A stretch of DNA of 64,000 nt, from NCBI GenBank assembly GCA_020853755.1, contig JADYYG010000008.1, forward strand, positions 62,001-126,000, in the 5' to 3' direction. Positions within the stretch are counted from its first letter, which is position 1; each line of letters opens with the position of its first letter. The DNA is from Dehalococcoidia bacterium (GTDB taxonomy: Bacteria > Chloroflexota > Dehalococcoidia > Tepidiformales > Tepidiformaceae). The translations under genes and the position numbers were made by a program. The notes below the pieces were generated by a model, which did no database searches, was not told the DNA's origin, and saw only the letters and a program-made list of their open reading frames with translations. Below are positions 24,475 through 31,666 of this stretch, one piece after another.

Positions 24475-25511
24475 CAGGCCTCCTGGGCCAGCAGCGAATC
24501 CACGAACGCCTCCGCATCGAACGGCGCGAGGTCGCCCATCTTTTCGCCCGTGCCAATGAACCGTACCGGGATGCCCAGTTCGTGGGCGATGGCGAACGCG
24601 ATACCGCCTTTCGCTGTGCCGTCGAGCTTCGCGAGGATGATGCCGGTCACGCCCACGGCCTCGGCGAACGTCTTCGCCTGCATCAGCCCGTTCTGGCCCG
24701 TTGTCGCGTCCAGCACGAGGAAGGTCTCGTGCGGCCCGTCCGGGTGGTTCCGCTGGATGATGCGGTGCATCTTCTTCAGCTCTTCCATCAGGTTCAGTTT
24801 CGTGTGCAACCGGCCGGCCGTGTCGACGATGACGAAGTCGGCCTTTGCGTTTTCGGCGGCCGAGAGGGTGTCAAACACCACCGCTCCCGGGTCCGCGCCC
24901 GGCTGGTGTGCGATGACCCGCACCCCGATGCGCTCACCCCAGACCTTGAGCTGGTCCGTGGCTGCCGCCCGGAAGGTGTCGGCTGCTCCGAGGATGACGG
25001 TCGCGCCATCGCGCTTGAAGGCGTGCGAAAGCTTCGCGATCGAGGTCGTCTTCCCGGCGCCGTTCACCCCGACCACGAGGATGATGGTCATGGCCGGCGC
25101 ATCTTCGCCCTCCCAGGCCAGAGGTTCATCGGCCGGCTCGTAGAGCACGTCCAGCAACTCCTCGCGCAGGAGTTCGCGAACCCGCGCACTCTGCTTCACG
25201 CCCTCGTCCTTCACCCGCTTGCGCACGGCATCCACGATGACCGTCGTCGTTTCGAGCCCGGCGTCAGCCCCGATCAGGATCTCTTCCAGTTCGTCCCAGA
25301 GGTCGTCAGCGAAGTCCGCGCGCTCGAAGAGTCCGCCGAGCCGGCCGAAGAATCCCCGCCGGGTGCGCTGCACTGCCCGCTCGGTCTGTTCCTGGACTTC
25401 CGCCCGCTCCTCTTCCGTCGGCTCGAACGATGCCGGTTCTTCCTCGGAAACCGCTTCTTCCGCCTGCGCCTCGATGGGCTGGTCTGCCGGCTTCTTTCGC
25501 CAGAATCTCAC
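24474..25511 (-). CDS. ftsY: Signal recognition particle receptor FtsY
   Basis: 345 residues with GTG start at 25511. N-terminal acidic A domain (residues 1-50, EEAVSEEEPASFEPTEEE), N domain, then the SRP-type GTPase: G1 GVNGAGKTTSIAKLS, DTFRAAATDQL, G3 DTAGRL, G4 as LAKLDGTAKGG. It docks SRP-ribosome complexes at the membrane for co-translational insertion. Leading an operon of large membrane proteins by overlapping genes is a sensible arrangement. Length and motifs are normal. Confidence 0.97.
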   Translation of the reverse strand: MRFWRKKPADQPIEAQAEEAVSEEEPASFEPTEEERAEVQEQTERAVQRTRRGFFGRLGGLFERADFADDLWDELEEILIGADAGLETTTVIVDAVRKRVKDEGVKQSARVRELLREELLDVLYEPADEPLAWEGEDAPAMTIILVVGVNGAGKTTSIAKLSHAFKRDGATVILGAADTFRAAATDQLKVWGERIGVRVIAHQPGADPGAVVFDTLSAAENAKADFVIVDTAGRLHTKLNLMEELKKMHRIIQRNHPDGPHETFLVLDATTGQNGLMQAKTFAEAVGVTGIILAKLDGTAKGGIAFAIAHELGIPVRFIGTGEKMGDLAPFDAEAFVDSLLAQEA

Positions 25512-25615
25512 GCGCTGCCCCTGCTCCCTCGGTTAGGGCGATGGTAATCGGGCACGGGGTAAGGGTCAGATCGAGGAGCCGGGTTAAGCGGGGAACGGTG
25601 GGGGACGCCGGGAGC

Positions 25616-25692
25616 TGGTGGGCGATACTGGATTCGAACCAGTGACCTCTGCGATGTCAACGCAGCGCTCTAACCATCTGAGCTAACCGCCC
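25616..25692 (-). tRNA. tRNA-Val (anticodon GAC), CCA encoded
   Basis: Minus-strand cloverleaf: acceptor stem GGGCGGT pairs with ATCGCCC, D-arm GCTC/GAGC, anticodon stem CTGCG/CGCAG around loop TTGACAT (anticodon GAC), T-arm ACTGG TTCGAAT CCAGT, discriminator A and encoded CCA (25618-25616). All stems pair. Confidence 0.95.
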
Positions 25693-25707
25693 CGGCGCGG
25701 AAACGTC

Positions 25708-25737
25708 AGAATACCGCAGCTCGCGCCAACCTGCCAA
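25708..25737 (-). promoter_or_regulatory. Putative promoter of tRNA-Val
   Basis: On the minus strand TTGGCA (25737-25732), 18-nt spacer, TATTCT (25713-25708). Transcription would begin about 8-10 nt before the mature tRNA 5' end at 25692. Confidence 0.5.
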
Positions 25738-25779
25738 CGCGGCACTGCCGGAGAACTGACGCCAGCGTAGTGTTGTCAC

Positions 25780-25808
25780 TTGACGGCGGCGCGGTATTCA
25801 GCCATGAT
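25780..25808 (+). promoter_or_regulatory. Putative promoter upstream of the NYN-domain gene
   Basis: TTGACG (25780-25785), 17-nt spacer, CATGAT (25803-25808). The predicted start near 25815 lies just before the hairpin at 25822, so the first transcribed element is that hairpin. Confidence 0.5.
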
Positions 25809-25821
25809 CCGAGTCAATCTT

Positions 25822-25860
25822 CCCCGTCGCCCTCATGAGGGCTGACGGGGTTTTGCTTTT
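25822..25860 (+). terminator. Hairpin plus T-rich tract in leader of the NYN gene (terminator or attenuator)
   Basis: CCCCGTC (25822-25828) pairs with GACGGGG (25844-25850) and inside it GCCCTC pairs with GAGGGC, followed directly by TTTTGCTTTT (25851-25860). This is the shape of an intrinsic terminator on the plus strand. It lies between a promoter-like sequence and the ATG at 25876, so it may act as an attenuator or release a very short RNA; no gene upstream on this strand needs terminating. Confidence 0.6.
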
Positions 25861-25875
25861 CCGGAGCGATGCGGC

Positions 25876-26484
25876 ATGAAGAGCGTTATCGTGTTTGTCG
25901 ATGCCCAGAACTTCTACCGGAATGCACGGCGGGCGTTCTTCGACGACCGGACAGCCCCTCACGCGAGCGGGCAGTTTCGACCCGAGGCGGTGGGTCGAGT
26001 CCTGGCCGCCCGTGATCCCAACCGGGTACTGAAGCAGGTTCGCCTGTATACCGGCCGGCCCGATGCCCTACTTCAACCCAAGGCGCACAAGGCCAGCGTG
26101 AAGCAGTGCCAGGCATGGGAGGCAGCGGGATGCTACGTCTTCCATCGGCCGCTCCGTTATCCTCCCGGCTGGCCCAACGCCCAGGGAGGAGGAAAACCCG
26201 AAGAAAAAGGTATTGATGTGGCGATGGCCGTCGACCTCGTAAGGCTGGCACAGAACGGAGCGTTCGATGTTGCCATCGTTTGCACGGGAGATACCGATCT
26301 CATTCCGGCGATTGAGGATGTTCTCGATGGCGGCTCTGGGGCGAAGGTGGAAGTGGCCAGTTGGCGCAGTGCCGGATTCCGCCAACGGCTCAGCCTCCCG
26401 GGACGAAATCTGTGGTGCCACTGGCTCGAATTGGGTGATTACTCCGCAGTTCAAGACGCGACGGACTTCGCGGCCGGTAACTAA
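25876..26484 (+). CDS. NYN-domain (PIN-like) protein, putative RNase
   Basis: 202 residues from ATG 25876. The NYN/PIN-like fold is shown by its spaced acidic residues: VIVFVDAQNFYRNA (D9), EKGIDVAMAVDLV (D near 115 and 121) and VCTGDTDLIPAI (D near 137 and 139). These coordinate a metal in related RNases. The N-terminal half carries a basic insertion (QPKAHKASVKQCQ). Neighbours do not reveal a target. It is preceded by a promoter and terminator-like hairpin, so its expression may be controlled by readthrough. Confidence 0.82.
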   Translation: MKSVIVFVDAQNFYRNARRAFFDDRTAPHASGQFRPEAVGRVLAARDPNRVLKQVRLYTGRPDALLQPKAHKASVKQCQAWEAAGCYVFHRPLRYPPGWPNAQGGGKPEEKGIDVAMAVDLVRLAQNGAFDVAIVCTGDTDLIPAIEDVLDGGSGAKVEVASWRSAGFRQRLSLPGRNLWCHWLELGDYSAVQDATDFAAGN

Positions 26485-26571
26485 CGGTTCCCGCAGGGAC
26501 TCCCTCGGCCTCGACGATGAGCCGCCCCAGAGTGGACCTCCGTGGCACGTATTCAGATGCTGGAGCGTACC

Positions 26572-26585
26572 TTAGGTCTACCTAA
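26572..26585. promoter_or_regulatory. TTAGGT-ct-ACCTAA dyad, possible DtxR/IdeR-type operator
   Basis: A perfect 6-bp inverted repeat with a 2-nt spacer, 85 nt before the haem monooxygenase-like gene. Its half site TTAGGT is that of DtxR/IdeR iron-regulator boxes, though the known full box is 19 bp and longer spaced. A TTGACG...TACCTT promoter-like pair lies at 26601-26630 downstream. The rest of the gap 26485-26670 shows nothing else. Confidence 0.4.
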
Positions 26586-26670
26586 TGCGGACAACTCGTC
26601 TTGACGCGCTTTCACACATTGCCTTACCTTCCATCTCCACACAGCCGCTGCTGCGAGAGAGAGTGCCACC

Positions 26671-26985
26671 TTGTTCGTCGCCATGAACCGATTCTCAATC
26701 AACCCCGGCCGCGAGGCCGACTTCGAAACCGCCTGGCGCTCGCGCCGCAGCTTCCTCGACAGCGTGCCCGGCTTCGTCCACTTCGCGCTGCTCAAGGGCG
26801 ACCAGCCCGGCGAGTACATCTCACACACGACCTGGCAGTCACGCGCCGCCTTCGAGGCATGGACCACGTCCGAGCAATTCCGTGCAGGCCACGGCCAGAC
26901 CGCCATGGACGGCGTCCTCGCCGGCCACCCGGCCGTTTCCCTCTACGAGGTCGCCCTCGAACAGGCGGCGCCCGCCGCGGTCTAA
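26671..26985 (+). CDS. Antibiotic biosynthesis monooxygenase/IsdG-type haem monooxygenase-like protein
   Basis: 104 residues, start TTG 26671 with GAGAGAG about 8 nt upstream; ATG 26683 is the alternative. A single ABM ferredoxin-like domain. Residues N6, W64 and H74 stand at nearly the spacing of the Asn-Trp-His triad of IsdG/HmoA haem-degrading enzymes (AFEAWTTSEQFRAGHG). Such proteins open haem and release iron. The iron-box-like dyad upstream fits that role. Convergent with the TfoX-like gene 7 nt away. Confidence 0.75.
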   Translation: MFVAMNRFSINPGREADFETAWRSRRSFLDSVPGFVHFALLKGDQPGEYISHTTWQSRAAFEAWTTSEQFRAGHGQTAMDGVLAGHPAVSLYEVALEQAAPAAV

Positions 26986-26992
26986 GCAGGCA

Positions 26993-27355
26993 TCAGCGAC
27001 TGGCGCGTGGTCTCGCTGGCTTCGGGGGCAGCGAGGCCACGTAGCCATAGGCTACGGCCACCCACCGGCGCAGCTCTGGTTCGGCCGGCAATGTCGCCGC
27101 GTCCCACACCACGAACAACTTCATCACCCGTCCTGCCAGCGGTGCGAATGGCAGCGCCCCGGCCGCCAGCGCAGTCTCGCGAGCGGCCGGGGGCAGCTTG
27201 AACACGAATCCCGACTCGTGCAGGCCCATGAACATGTTCCCGTGCACGAAGCAGGCCGGGTAGCCGAACATCTTCCGCTCCTCGCCCTCTGGCCCGCCCG
27301 GCGCAACCGCCTCGAACATCTCCCGCACAGCCTCGGCCACCTTCGAAAGCGCCAT
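26993..27355 (-). CDS. TfoX N-terminal domain family protein
   Basis: 120 residues from ATG 27355, preceded by GAGGGA. KMFGYPACFVHGNMFMGLHE is the signature of the TfoX N-terminal domain, followed by VFKLPP and a typical GRVMKLFVVW segment. The C-terminus (YVASLPPKPARPRASR) is basic and flexible. Stand-alone proteins of this type have no assigned function outside competence regulation in gamma-proteobacteria. The long minus-strand frame that continues upstream of 27355 is a shadow of thrS. Confidence 0.8.
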   Translation of the reverse strand: MALSKVAEAVREMFEAVAPGGPEGEERKMFGYPACFVHGNMFMGLHESGFVFKLPPAARETALAAGALPFAPLAGRVMKLFVVWDAATLPAEPELRRWVAVAYGYVASLPPKPARPRASR

Positions 27356-27364
27356 CGTTCCCTC

Positions 27365-27395
27365 TTGCCGGCGGATGTGCCGTGTGTGGTATCGT
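27365..27395 (+). promoter_or_regulatory. Putative promoter of the thrS T-box leader
   Basis: TTGCCG (27365-27370) and TATCGT (27390-27395) separated by 19 nt, slightly long. They sit immediately upstream of the T-box element and overlap the start region of the divergent TfoX-like gene. Confidence 0.35.
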
Positions 27396-27404
27396 AATTC
27401 GCAC

Positions 27405-27640
27405 CAACGGCAGTGACCGGGACGAGTAGCCCGCCGCCCCCAACAGAGAGACGCGCCACCGGCTGAAAGCGCGCCGCCAGGCAGGCCAAAACCACCCGCG
27501 AGCCGGCCCCGAAGCGGTCCTTCCCCGCGAAGGCCGATAAGGACGCCCGTATGGCCCCCGTTACGGGCCCCAGGAAGGTCCTTCCACCATTCCCCCGGAA
27601 GGATGAAGTTGGGTGGAACCACGGGCCCGTCGCCCGTCCC
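27405..27640 (+). ncRNA. T-box riboswitch leader of thrS
   Basis: Stem I hallmarks appear in order: GACGAGTA (27421-27428, the AGTA loop-E side), the distal AGAGAG (27435-27440) and GGCTGAAAG (27471-27479). The 3' side of the specifier region holds tandem ACC codons at 27491-27496, fitting threonine. The T-box proper AAGTTGGGTGGAACCACGGG starts at 27606. It is followed by ACGGGC/GCCCGT (27621-27637), a possible terminator arm, but no U-run follows. In such leaders uncharged tRNA-Thr binding raises expression of threonyl-tRNA synthetase. Whether control is transcriptional or translational is open. Confidence 0.85.
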
Positions 27641-27654
27641 AATGGCACGACGAC

Positions 27655-27742
27655 ATCGATTTTGGATTCGTGATTCTGGATTCTGGATTCCGGCTGTCCC
27701 TGCGACGCCAATCCCCAATCTGCAATCCGCAGTCCGCAATTG
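27655..27742. repeat. AT-richer simple repeats between T-box and thrS
   Basis: Short degenerate copies of GGATTCTGGATT (27660-27690) and later CAATCCCCAATCTGCAATCC (27711-27742) form an imperfect inverted repeat. Similar AATCC-type runs occur at 48677-48717. Their role is unknown. Confidence 0.5.
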
Positions 27743-27751
27743 GAGAATCGG

Positions 27752-29542
27752 GTGTCTGAAGCTATCGAATCCCACGTTGACCTCAACTCGCTGCCGAAAG
27801 AGGAGCGCCTGAACCGGCGGCGGCACTCCGCCGCACACGTCCTCGCCGAGGCGATGGTCGAACTCTTCCCCGACGCCGAACTCGGCATCGGCCCGCCGAT
27901 CGACACCGGGTTCTACTACGACTTCCGCCTCCCCCGCTCGCTCACGCCGGAAGACCTGACCCGGCTCGAAGAGCGCATGCGCAAATCCGTGAAGGGCAAG
28001 CACGCCTTCCAGATGGCCAGCATCACCAAGGCCGAAGCCGAGCAGAAGTGGGCGAAGCAGCCCTTTAAGCTCGACCTCCTCGCTGACCTCGAAGAGGGCA
28101 ACGTGACGCAGTGCACCCACGCCGCCTTTACCGACCTCTGCCGCGGCGGCCACGTCAACAACACCGGCGAACTCGGCGCGTTCAAGCTGATGAGCATCGC
28201 CGGCGCGTACTGGCGCGGCAGCGAAAAGAACCCCCAGCTCCAGCGCGTCTACGGGGCCCTCTTCGAAACCTCGGAAGAACTCGCCGAATACGAACACCAG
28301 CTCGAAGAAGCCCGCCGCCGCGACCATCGCCGCATCGGCAAGGAACTGAAGATCTTCGAGCTGTTCGAGAACATCGGGCCCGGCCACGTGGTCTGGTTGC
28401 CAGCCGGCGCCACCATCCGACGCGAACTCCAGCGCTGGATCGAAGACCTCGAAATCGAGCGCGGCTACCAGCACGTCATCACCCCGAACGTCGGCAAGCG
28501 CGAGTTGTACGTGCGCTCGGGCCACTGGGAGCACTACCAGGACGCGATGTACCCGGTGATGGAGCGCGAAGGCGAGGAGTACTGCCTCCGCCCGATGAAC
28601 TGCCCGCACCACATCATGGTGTTCGAATCGGAGCTCCACTCCTACCGCGAACTCCCCATCCGCATCGCCGAGCTCGGCAACATGCATCGCTGGGAGAAGA
28701 GCGGGCAGGTCACGGGCATGAGCCGCGTCCGCATCATGACCCTGAACGACGCCCACATCTTCTGCGCCGATGAGGCGATGGTGGAGTCCGAAGTCGAGGG
28801 TGTTCTCCAGCTCATGGAGCACGTCTACGGCGTCCTCGGCCTGAAGAACTACCGGTACCGCCTCTCCCTCGGCGACCGCAACAACACGGAGAAGTACGTC
28901 GATAACCCGCCGATGTGGGACATGGGCGAGAACCTCCTCCGCCGCGTGCTCAACAAGGTCGGCCTCGAATACTACGAAGCCGCCGATGAGGCCGCGTTCT
29001 ACGGGCCCAAGATCGACGTCCAGTTCCAGACCGCCCAGGGTAAGGACGAAACCCTCGTCACCGTGCAGGTCGACTTCCACCTGCCGAACCAGTTCCAGCT
29101 CGAGTACATCGGCGAGGACGGCGGCCGCCACCGACCGATCATCGTCCACCGCGGCGTCATCTCCACCCTCGAACGGATGACGGCTCTGCTCATCGAGGAG
29201 TACGAAGGCAACTTCCCGCTCTGGCTCTCGCCGGTGCAGGCGGTGGTCATCCCCATCGCCGACCGCCACATCGAGTACGCCGAAGAAGTCGCGAAGCAGC
29301 TCCGCACGGCCCGCCTCCGCGTCGAGGTCGATACCCGCGGCGAACGCATGAACGCCAAGATCCGCGACGCCCAGGTGCGCAAGATCCCGTACATGCTCGT
29401 TGTCGGCGACCGCGAAGCTGAGGCGAAAGCGGCGGCCCTCCGCGTCCGCGGCGGCGGTGACCTCGGCGCCGTCCCCGTCACCGAAATCCTGGAACGCCTC
29501 CGCCGCGAACGGGACGAGAAGGTGCTGACGGTCGGGGGATAA
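27752..29542 (+). CDS. thrS: Threonyl-tRNA synthetase without TGS domain
   Basis: 596 residues from GTG 27752 (GGAGA 6 nt upstream). The protein begins directly at the editing domain (RRRHSAAHVLAEAMVELFPD), so the usual ~60-residue N-terminal TGS domain is absent. Catalytic domain: RPMNCPHHIMVFES (zinc Cys), motif 2 region GNMHRWEKSGQVTGMSRVR, motif 3 VHRGVISTLERM; the C-terminal anticodon-binding domain has VRKIPYMLVVGDREAEA. It charges tRNA-Thr. Expression is controlled by the upstream T-box. Motif 2 deviates from the common YRYEQSG form. Confidence 0.95.
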   Translation: MSEAIESHVDLNSLPKEERLNRRRHSAAHVLAEAMVELFPDAELGIGPPIDTGFYYDFRLPRSLTPEDLTRLEERMRKSVKGKHAFQMASITKAEAEQKWAKQPFKLDLLADLEEGNVTQCTHAAFTDLCRGGHVNNTGELGAFKLMSIAGAYWRGSEKNPQLQRVYGALFETSEELAEYEHQLEEARRRDHRRIGKELKIFELFENIGPGHVVWLPAGATIRRELQRWIEDLEIERGYQHVITPNVGKRELYVRSGHWEHYQDAMYPVMEREGEEYCLRPMNCPHHIMVFESELHSYRELPIRIAELGNMHRWEKSGQVTGMSRVRIMTLNDAHIFCADEAMVESEVEGVLQLMEHVYGVLGLKNYRYRLSLGDRNNTEKYVDNPPMWDMGENLLRRVLNKVGLEYYEAADEAAFYGPKIDVQFQTAQGKDETLVTVQVDFHLPNQFQLEYIGEDGGRHRPIIVHRGVISTLERMTALLIEEYEGNFPLWLSPVQAVVIPIADRHIEYAEEVAKQLRTARLRVEVDTRGERMNAKIRDAQVRKIPYMLVVGDREAEAKAAALRVRGGGDLGAVPVTEILERLRRERDEKVLTVGG

Positions 29543-29544
29543 CG

Positions 29545-30267
29545 TTGCCGGATCCCATCTTCGCCGACGCTCGACTTGCCGTTCTGTACGACACATTCGA
29601 CGGAACCCGCGATGACTTGGATGCGTATGTCTCGATGGTCGAAGAGTTCGGCGGCCGGCGTATCCTCGACATCGGCTGCGGCACAGGAACGTTCGCCTCC
29701 CTCCTCGCCGAACGCGGCTTCGAAGTCACAGCCGTGGACCCGGCGCTCGCGTCGCTCGAAATCGCACGCGCCAAACCCTTCGCCGGTCGCGTCACCTGGA
29801 TCCACGGCACCGCGGTCAACGTCCCGGCAATCGAAGCCGACCTGGCCGTCATGACCGGCAACGTCGCCCAGGTGTTCCTCGACGACGCGGACTTCCTCGC
29901 CACGCTCCGCGCCGCCCGCAATGCGCTCCGCCCTGGTGGCCACCTCGTCTTCGAAGTGCGCGATCCCGCCGCCCGCCCCTGGGAGCGCTGGACCCCGGCC
30001 GCCACCCGGCGCTGCCGCGAAGTCCAGGGCATCGGTTACGTCGAAGCCTGGACCGAACTCAGCGACGTGGCGCTCCCGCTCGTCTCCTTCCGCCACACCT
30101 ACCGCTTCGAATCAGACGGCGCAGTCCTCGCCTCCGACTCCACCCTCCGCTTCCGCGAACAAGCCGAAATCGGAGACGCCCTCCGTGTCACCGGATTCAC
30201 CCTCCTCGAAGTCCGCGACGCCCCGGACCGCCCCAACCTCGAATTCGTCTTCATCGCCGGCCGCTGA
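29545..30267 (+). CDS. Class I SAM-dependent methyltransferase
   Basis: 240 residues, TTG start 2 nt after the thrS stop, so probably cotranscribed. Motif I RRILDIGCGTGTFASLLAERG at about residue 38, acidic VTAVDPALAS, then MTGNVAQVFLDD and NALRPGGHLVFEVRD. It fits the Methyltransf_25/ToxA-like group; the C-terminal half (TYRFESDGAVLASDSTLRFR) forms the family beta extension. The acceptor is unknown and there is no evidence it acts on tRNA despite its neighbour. Confidence 0.8.
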   Translation: MPDPIFADARLAVLYDTFDGTRDDLDAYVSMVEEFGGRRILDIGCGTGTFASLLAERGFEVTAVDPALASLEIARAKPFAGRVTWIHGTAVNVPAIEADLAVMTGNVAQVFLDDADFLATLRAARNALRPGGHLVFEVRDPAARPWERWTPAATRRCREVQGIGYVEAWTELSDVALPLVSFRHTYRFESDGAVLASDSTLRFREQAEIGDALRVTGFTLLEVRDAPDRPNLEFVFIAGR

Positions 30268-30374
30268 GGAACCGAGAGCGTCAGCGACCGGCCGACCTCC
30301 CCTCCAGGCCGCAGGCCGCCGAGGGCCGTGAAGCCACGACCACCGGCGCGAGTCCACCCGGTCGGGGAGTGACC

Positions 30375-30692
30375 TCAGTACGCTCGCGCGCTGGCATCCT
30401 CCTCCGTCCCCTCGTCCCGCTCAAACCCTCGCGTCGCGTGGACATCGATCTCCATCCCGTAGACCCGCTTCAAGTCCGCGATGGCGGCAAGTGCGCGCTT
30501 GCCGTGCGGACTCGCACTCCATTCGCCGGCTTCTCCGGGCATCGGCTCGAACGAGTGCAGCACGATCTTCTCGAGCAGTTGCCCGAGCGTTTCGTCGTTG
30601 AACTCCGCGAGCCCCTTCAGCACTTGGACCATGCGCTTTTCCATTCGCACGCCCAGTTGCACACGTTCGACGGCCTCCGTGTTGTTCATCAT
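30375..30692 (-). CDS. Small ribbon-helix-helix-like protein
   Basis: 105 residues from ATG 30692 with GGGAGGG upstream; ATG 30689 follows at once. The N-terminal part (VQLGVRMEKRMVQVLKGLAE, then LGQLLEKIVLHSFE) looks like a ribbon-helix-helix or helix-rich DNA-binding unit; the C-terminus holds GKRALAAIADLKRVYGMEID. No toxin partner is adjacent. A 20-bp palindrome overlapping its promoter suggests autoregulation. Confidence 0.6.
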   Translation of the reverse strand: MMNNTEAVERVQLGVRMEKRMVQVLKGLAEFNDETLGQLLEKIVLHSFEPMPGEAGEWSASPHGKRALAAIADLKRVYGMEIDVHATRGFERDEGTEEDASARAY

Positions 30693-30708
30693 TTCATGGC
30701 CCTCCCAT

Positions 30709-30728
30709 GTAACTTGGTAACAAGTTAC
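30709..30728. promoter_or_regulatory. 20-bp palindrome over the promoter of the RHH-like gene
   Basis: GTAACTTG (30709-30716), spacer GTAA, CAAGTTAC (30721-30728). On the minus strand TTGTCA (30751-30746) and TAACTT (30727-30722) 18 nt apart resemble -35/-10 boxes, so the palindrome covers the -10. It lies 17 nt before the ATG of the small RHH-like gene. Confidence 0.5.
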
Positions 30729-30805
30729 CATCGAGTGGGCTGGCCTGACAAGTTCCGGGCACACTCACGTGTGAGACCCTACACTTCCGGCATTCCACCC
30801 TCCGG

Positions 30806-31651
30806 ATGCCGCCACCCATGGAAGACCTCGGTCCGTTCACCGTTCCCTATACCCGCACCCACCACTTCACCGCCGAATCAAACGGCCGCGACTACCGTGT
30901 CTTCGTGTGCACGCCATCGGCGAAGGCCCCGGACAGACCGCTGCCGGTGCTCTACGCCCTGGACGCAAACGGCGGCTTCGGCACCGTCGTCGAAACTGCG
31001 CGGATGATGATGCTCGGGAACGAAATCGAGCCGCTAATCATCGTGGGCGTCGGCTACAACGCCGGCCTCCGCGAGATGATGGCGCTCCGCAACTACGAAC
31101 TCACCTCGAGCGTCGATCCCGCCTTCATCGAACGCGCGGCGGCGCAGGGCCAGGCGCTGGGGGACAACAGCCTCGGCGGCGCGCCCGGCTTCCTCCGCTT
31201 CATCGGCGAACAGCTCGCTCCGTTCATCGAGTCCGAATGCGGCGGCAGCCCCGATGACCGCGGCATCTGGGGATACTCGCTTGGCGGGCTCTTCGCCACC
31301 TTCGCCCTGCTCCAGCCGAGCCCTGTGTTCCAGCGGTACATCATCGGCAGCCCCTCGCTCTGGTGGCACAACCGAGAGATGTTCCCGCTCGAAGAAGCCC
31401 GCGCAATTGCCGGTGGACGGCTCGATGCGAACGTCTTCATCTCGGCCGGTGAACTCGAAGAGTTGCCGGGCCTCGCCGAAATGGCGCCGTTCCGCATGGT
31501 CAGCAATGCCGTCGAAATGGCGGGCCGTCTCGGTTCACGCGGCTATGAGGGGTTCCGCATCAAGTCGCATATCTTCCCCGGCGAATCGCACCAGAGCGCC
31601 ATCGGGCCAACCATCGCGCGCGGACTGCGCGTGGTCTACGGCACGCACTGA
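30806..31651 (+). CDS. Alpha/beta-hydrolase, putative esterase (Fes/EstD-like)
   Basis: 281 residues from ATG 30806 (ATG 30818 possible). The nucleophile elbow GYSLGG has Ser158; the histidine is in GESHQSA near residue 263; the strand-order pattern LPVLYALDANGGFG and IIVGVGYN fits the putative-esterase family (PF00756) that includes enterochelin esterase-like and antigen-85-like enzymes. No signal peptide, so cytoplasmic. TACACT at 30780-30785 could be its -10. Substrate unknown. Convergent with the LLM oxidoreductase. Confidence 0.82.
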   Translation: MPPPMEDLGPFTVPYTRTHHFTAESNGRDYRVFVCTPSAKAPDRPLPVLYALDANGGFGTVVETARMMMLGNEIEPLIIVGVGYNAGLREMMALRNYELTSSVDPAFIERAAAQGQALGDNSLGGAPGFLRFIGEQLAPFIESECGGSPDDRGIWGYSLGGLFATFALLQPSPVFQRYIIGSPSLWWHNREMFPLEEARAIAGGRLDANVFISAGELEELPGLAEMAPFRMVSNAVEMAGRLGSRGYEGFRIKSHIFPGESHQSAIGPTIARGLRVVYGTH

Positions 31652-31666
31652 CTCCAAACCCGCGCG

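Noticed and set aside
27356-29596. Minus-strand open frame continuing for 740 codons upstream of the TfoX-like gene
   Set aside because: It is the antisense of thrS and its T-box; only the part from ATG 27355 with a ribosome site has a real domain.
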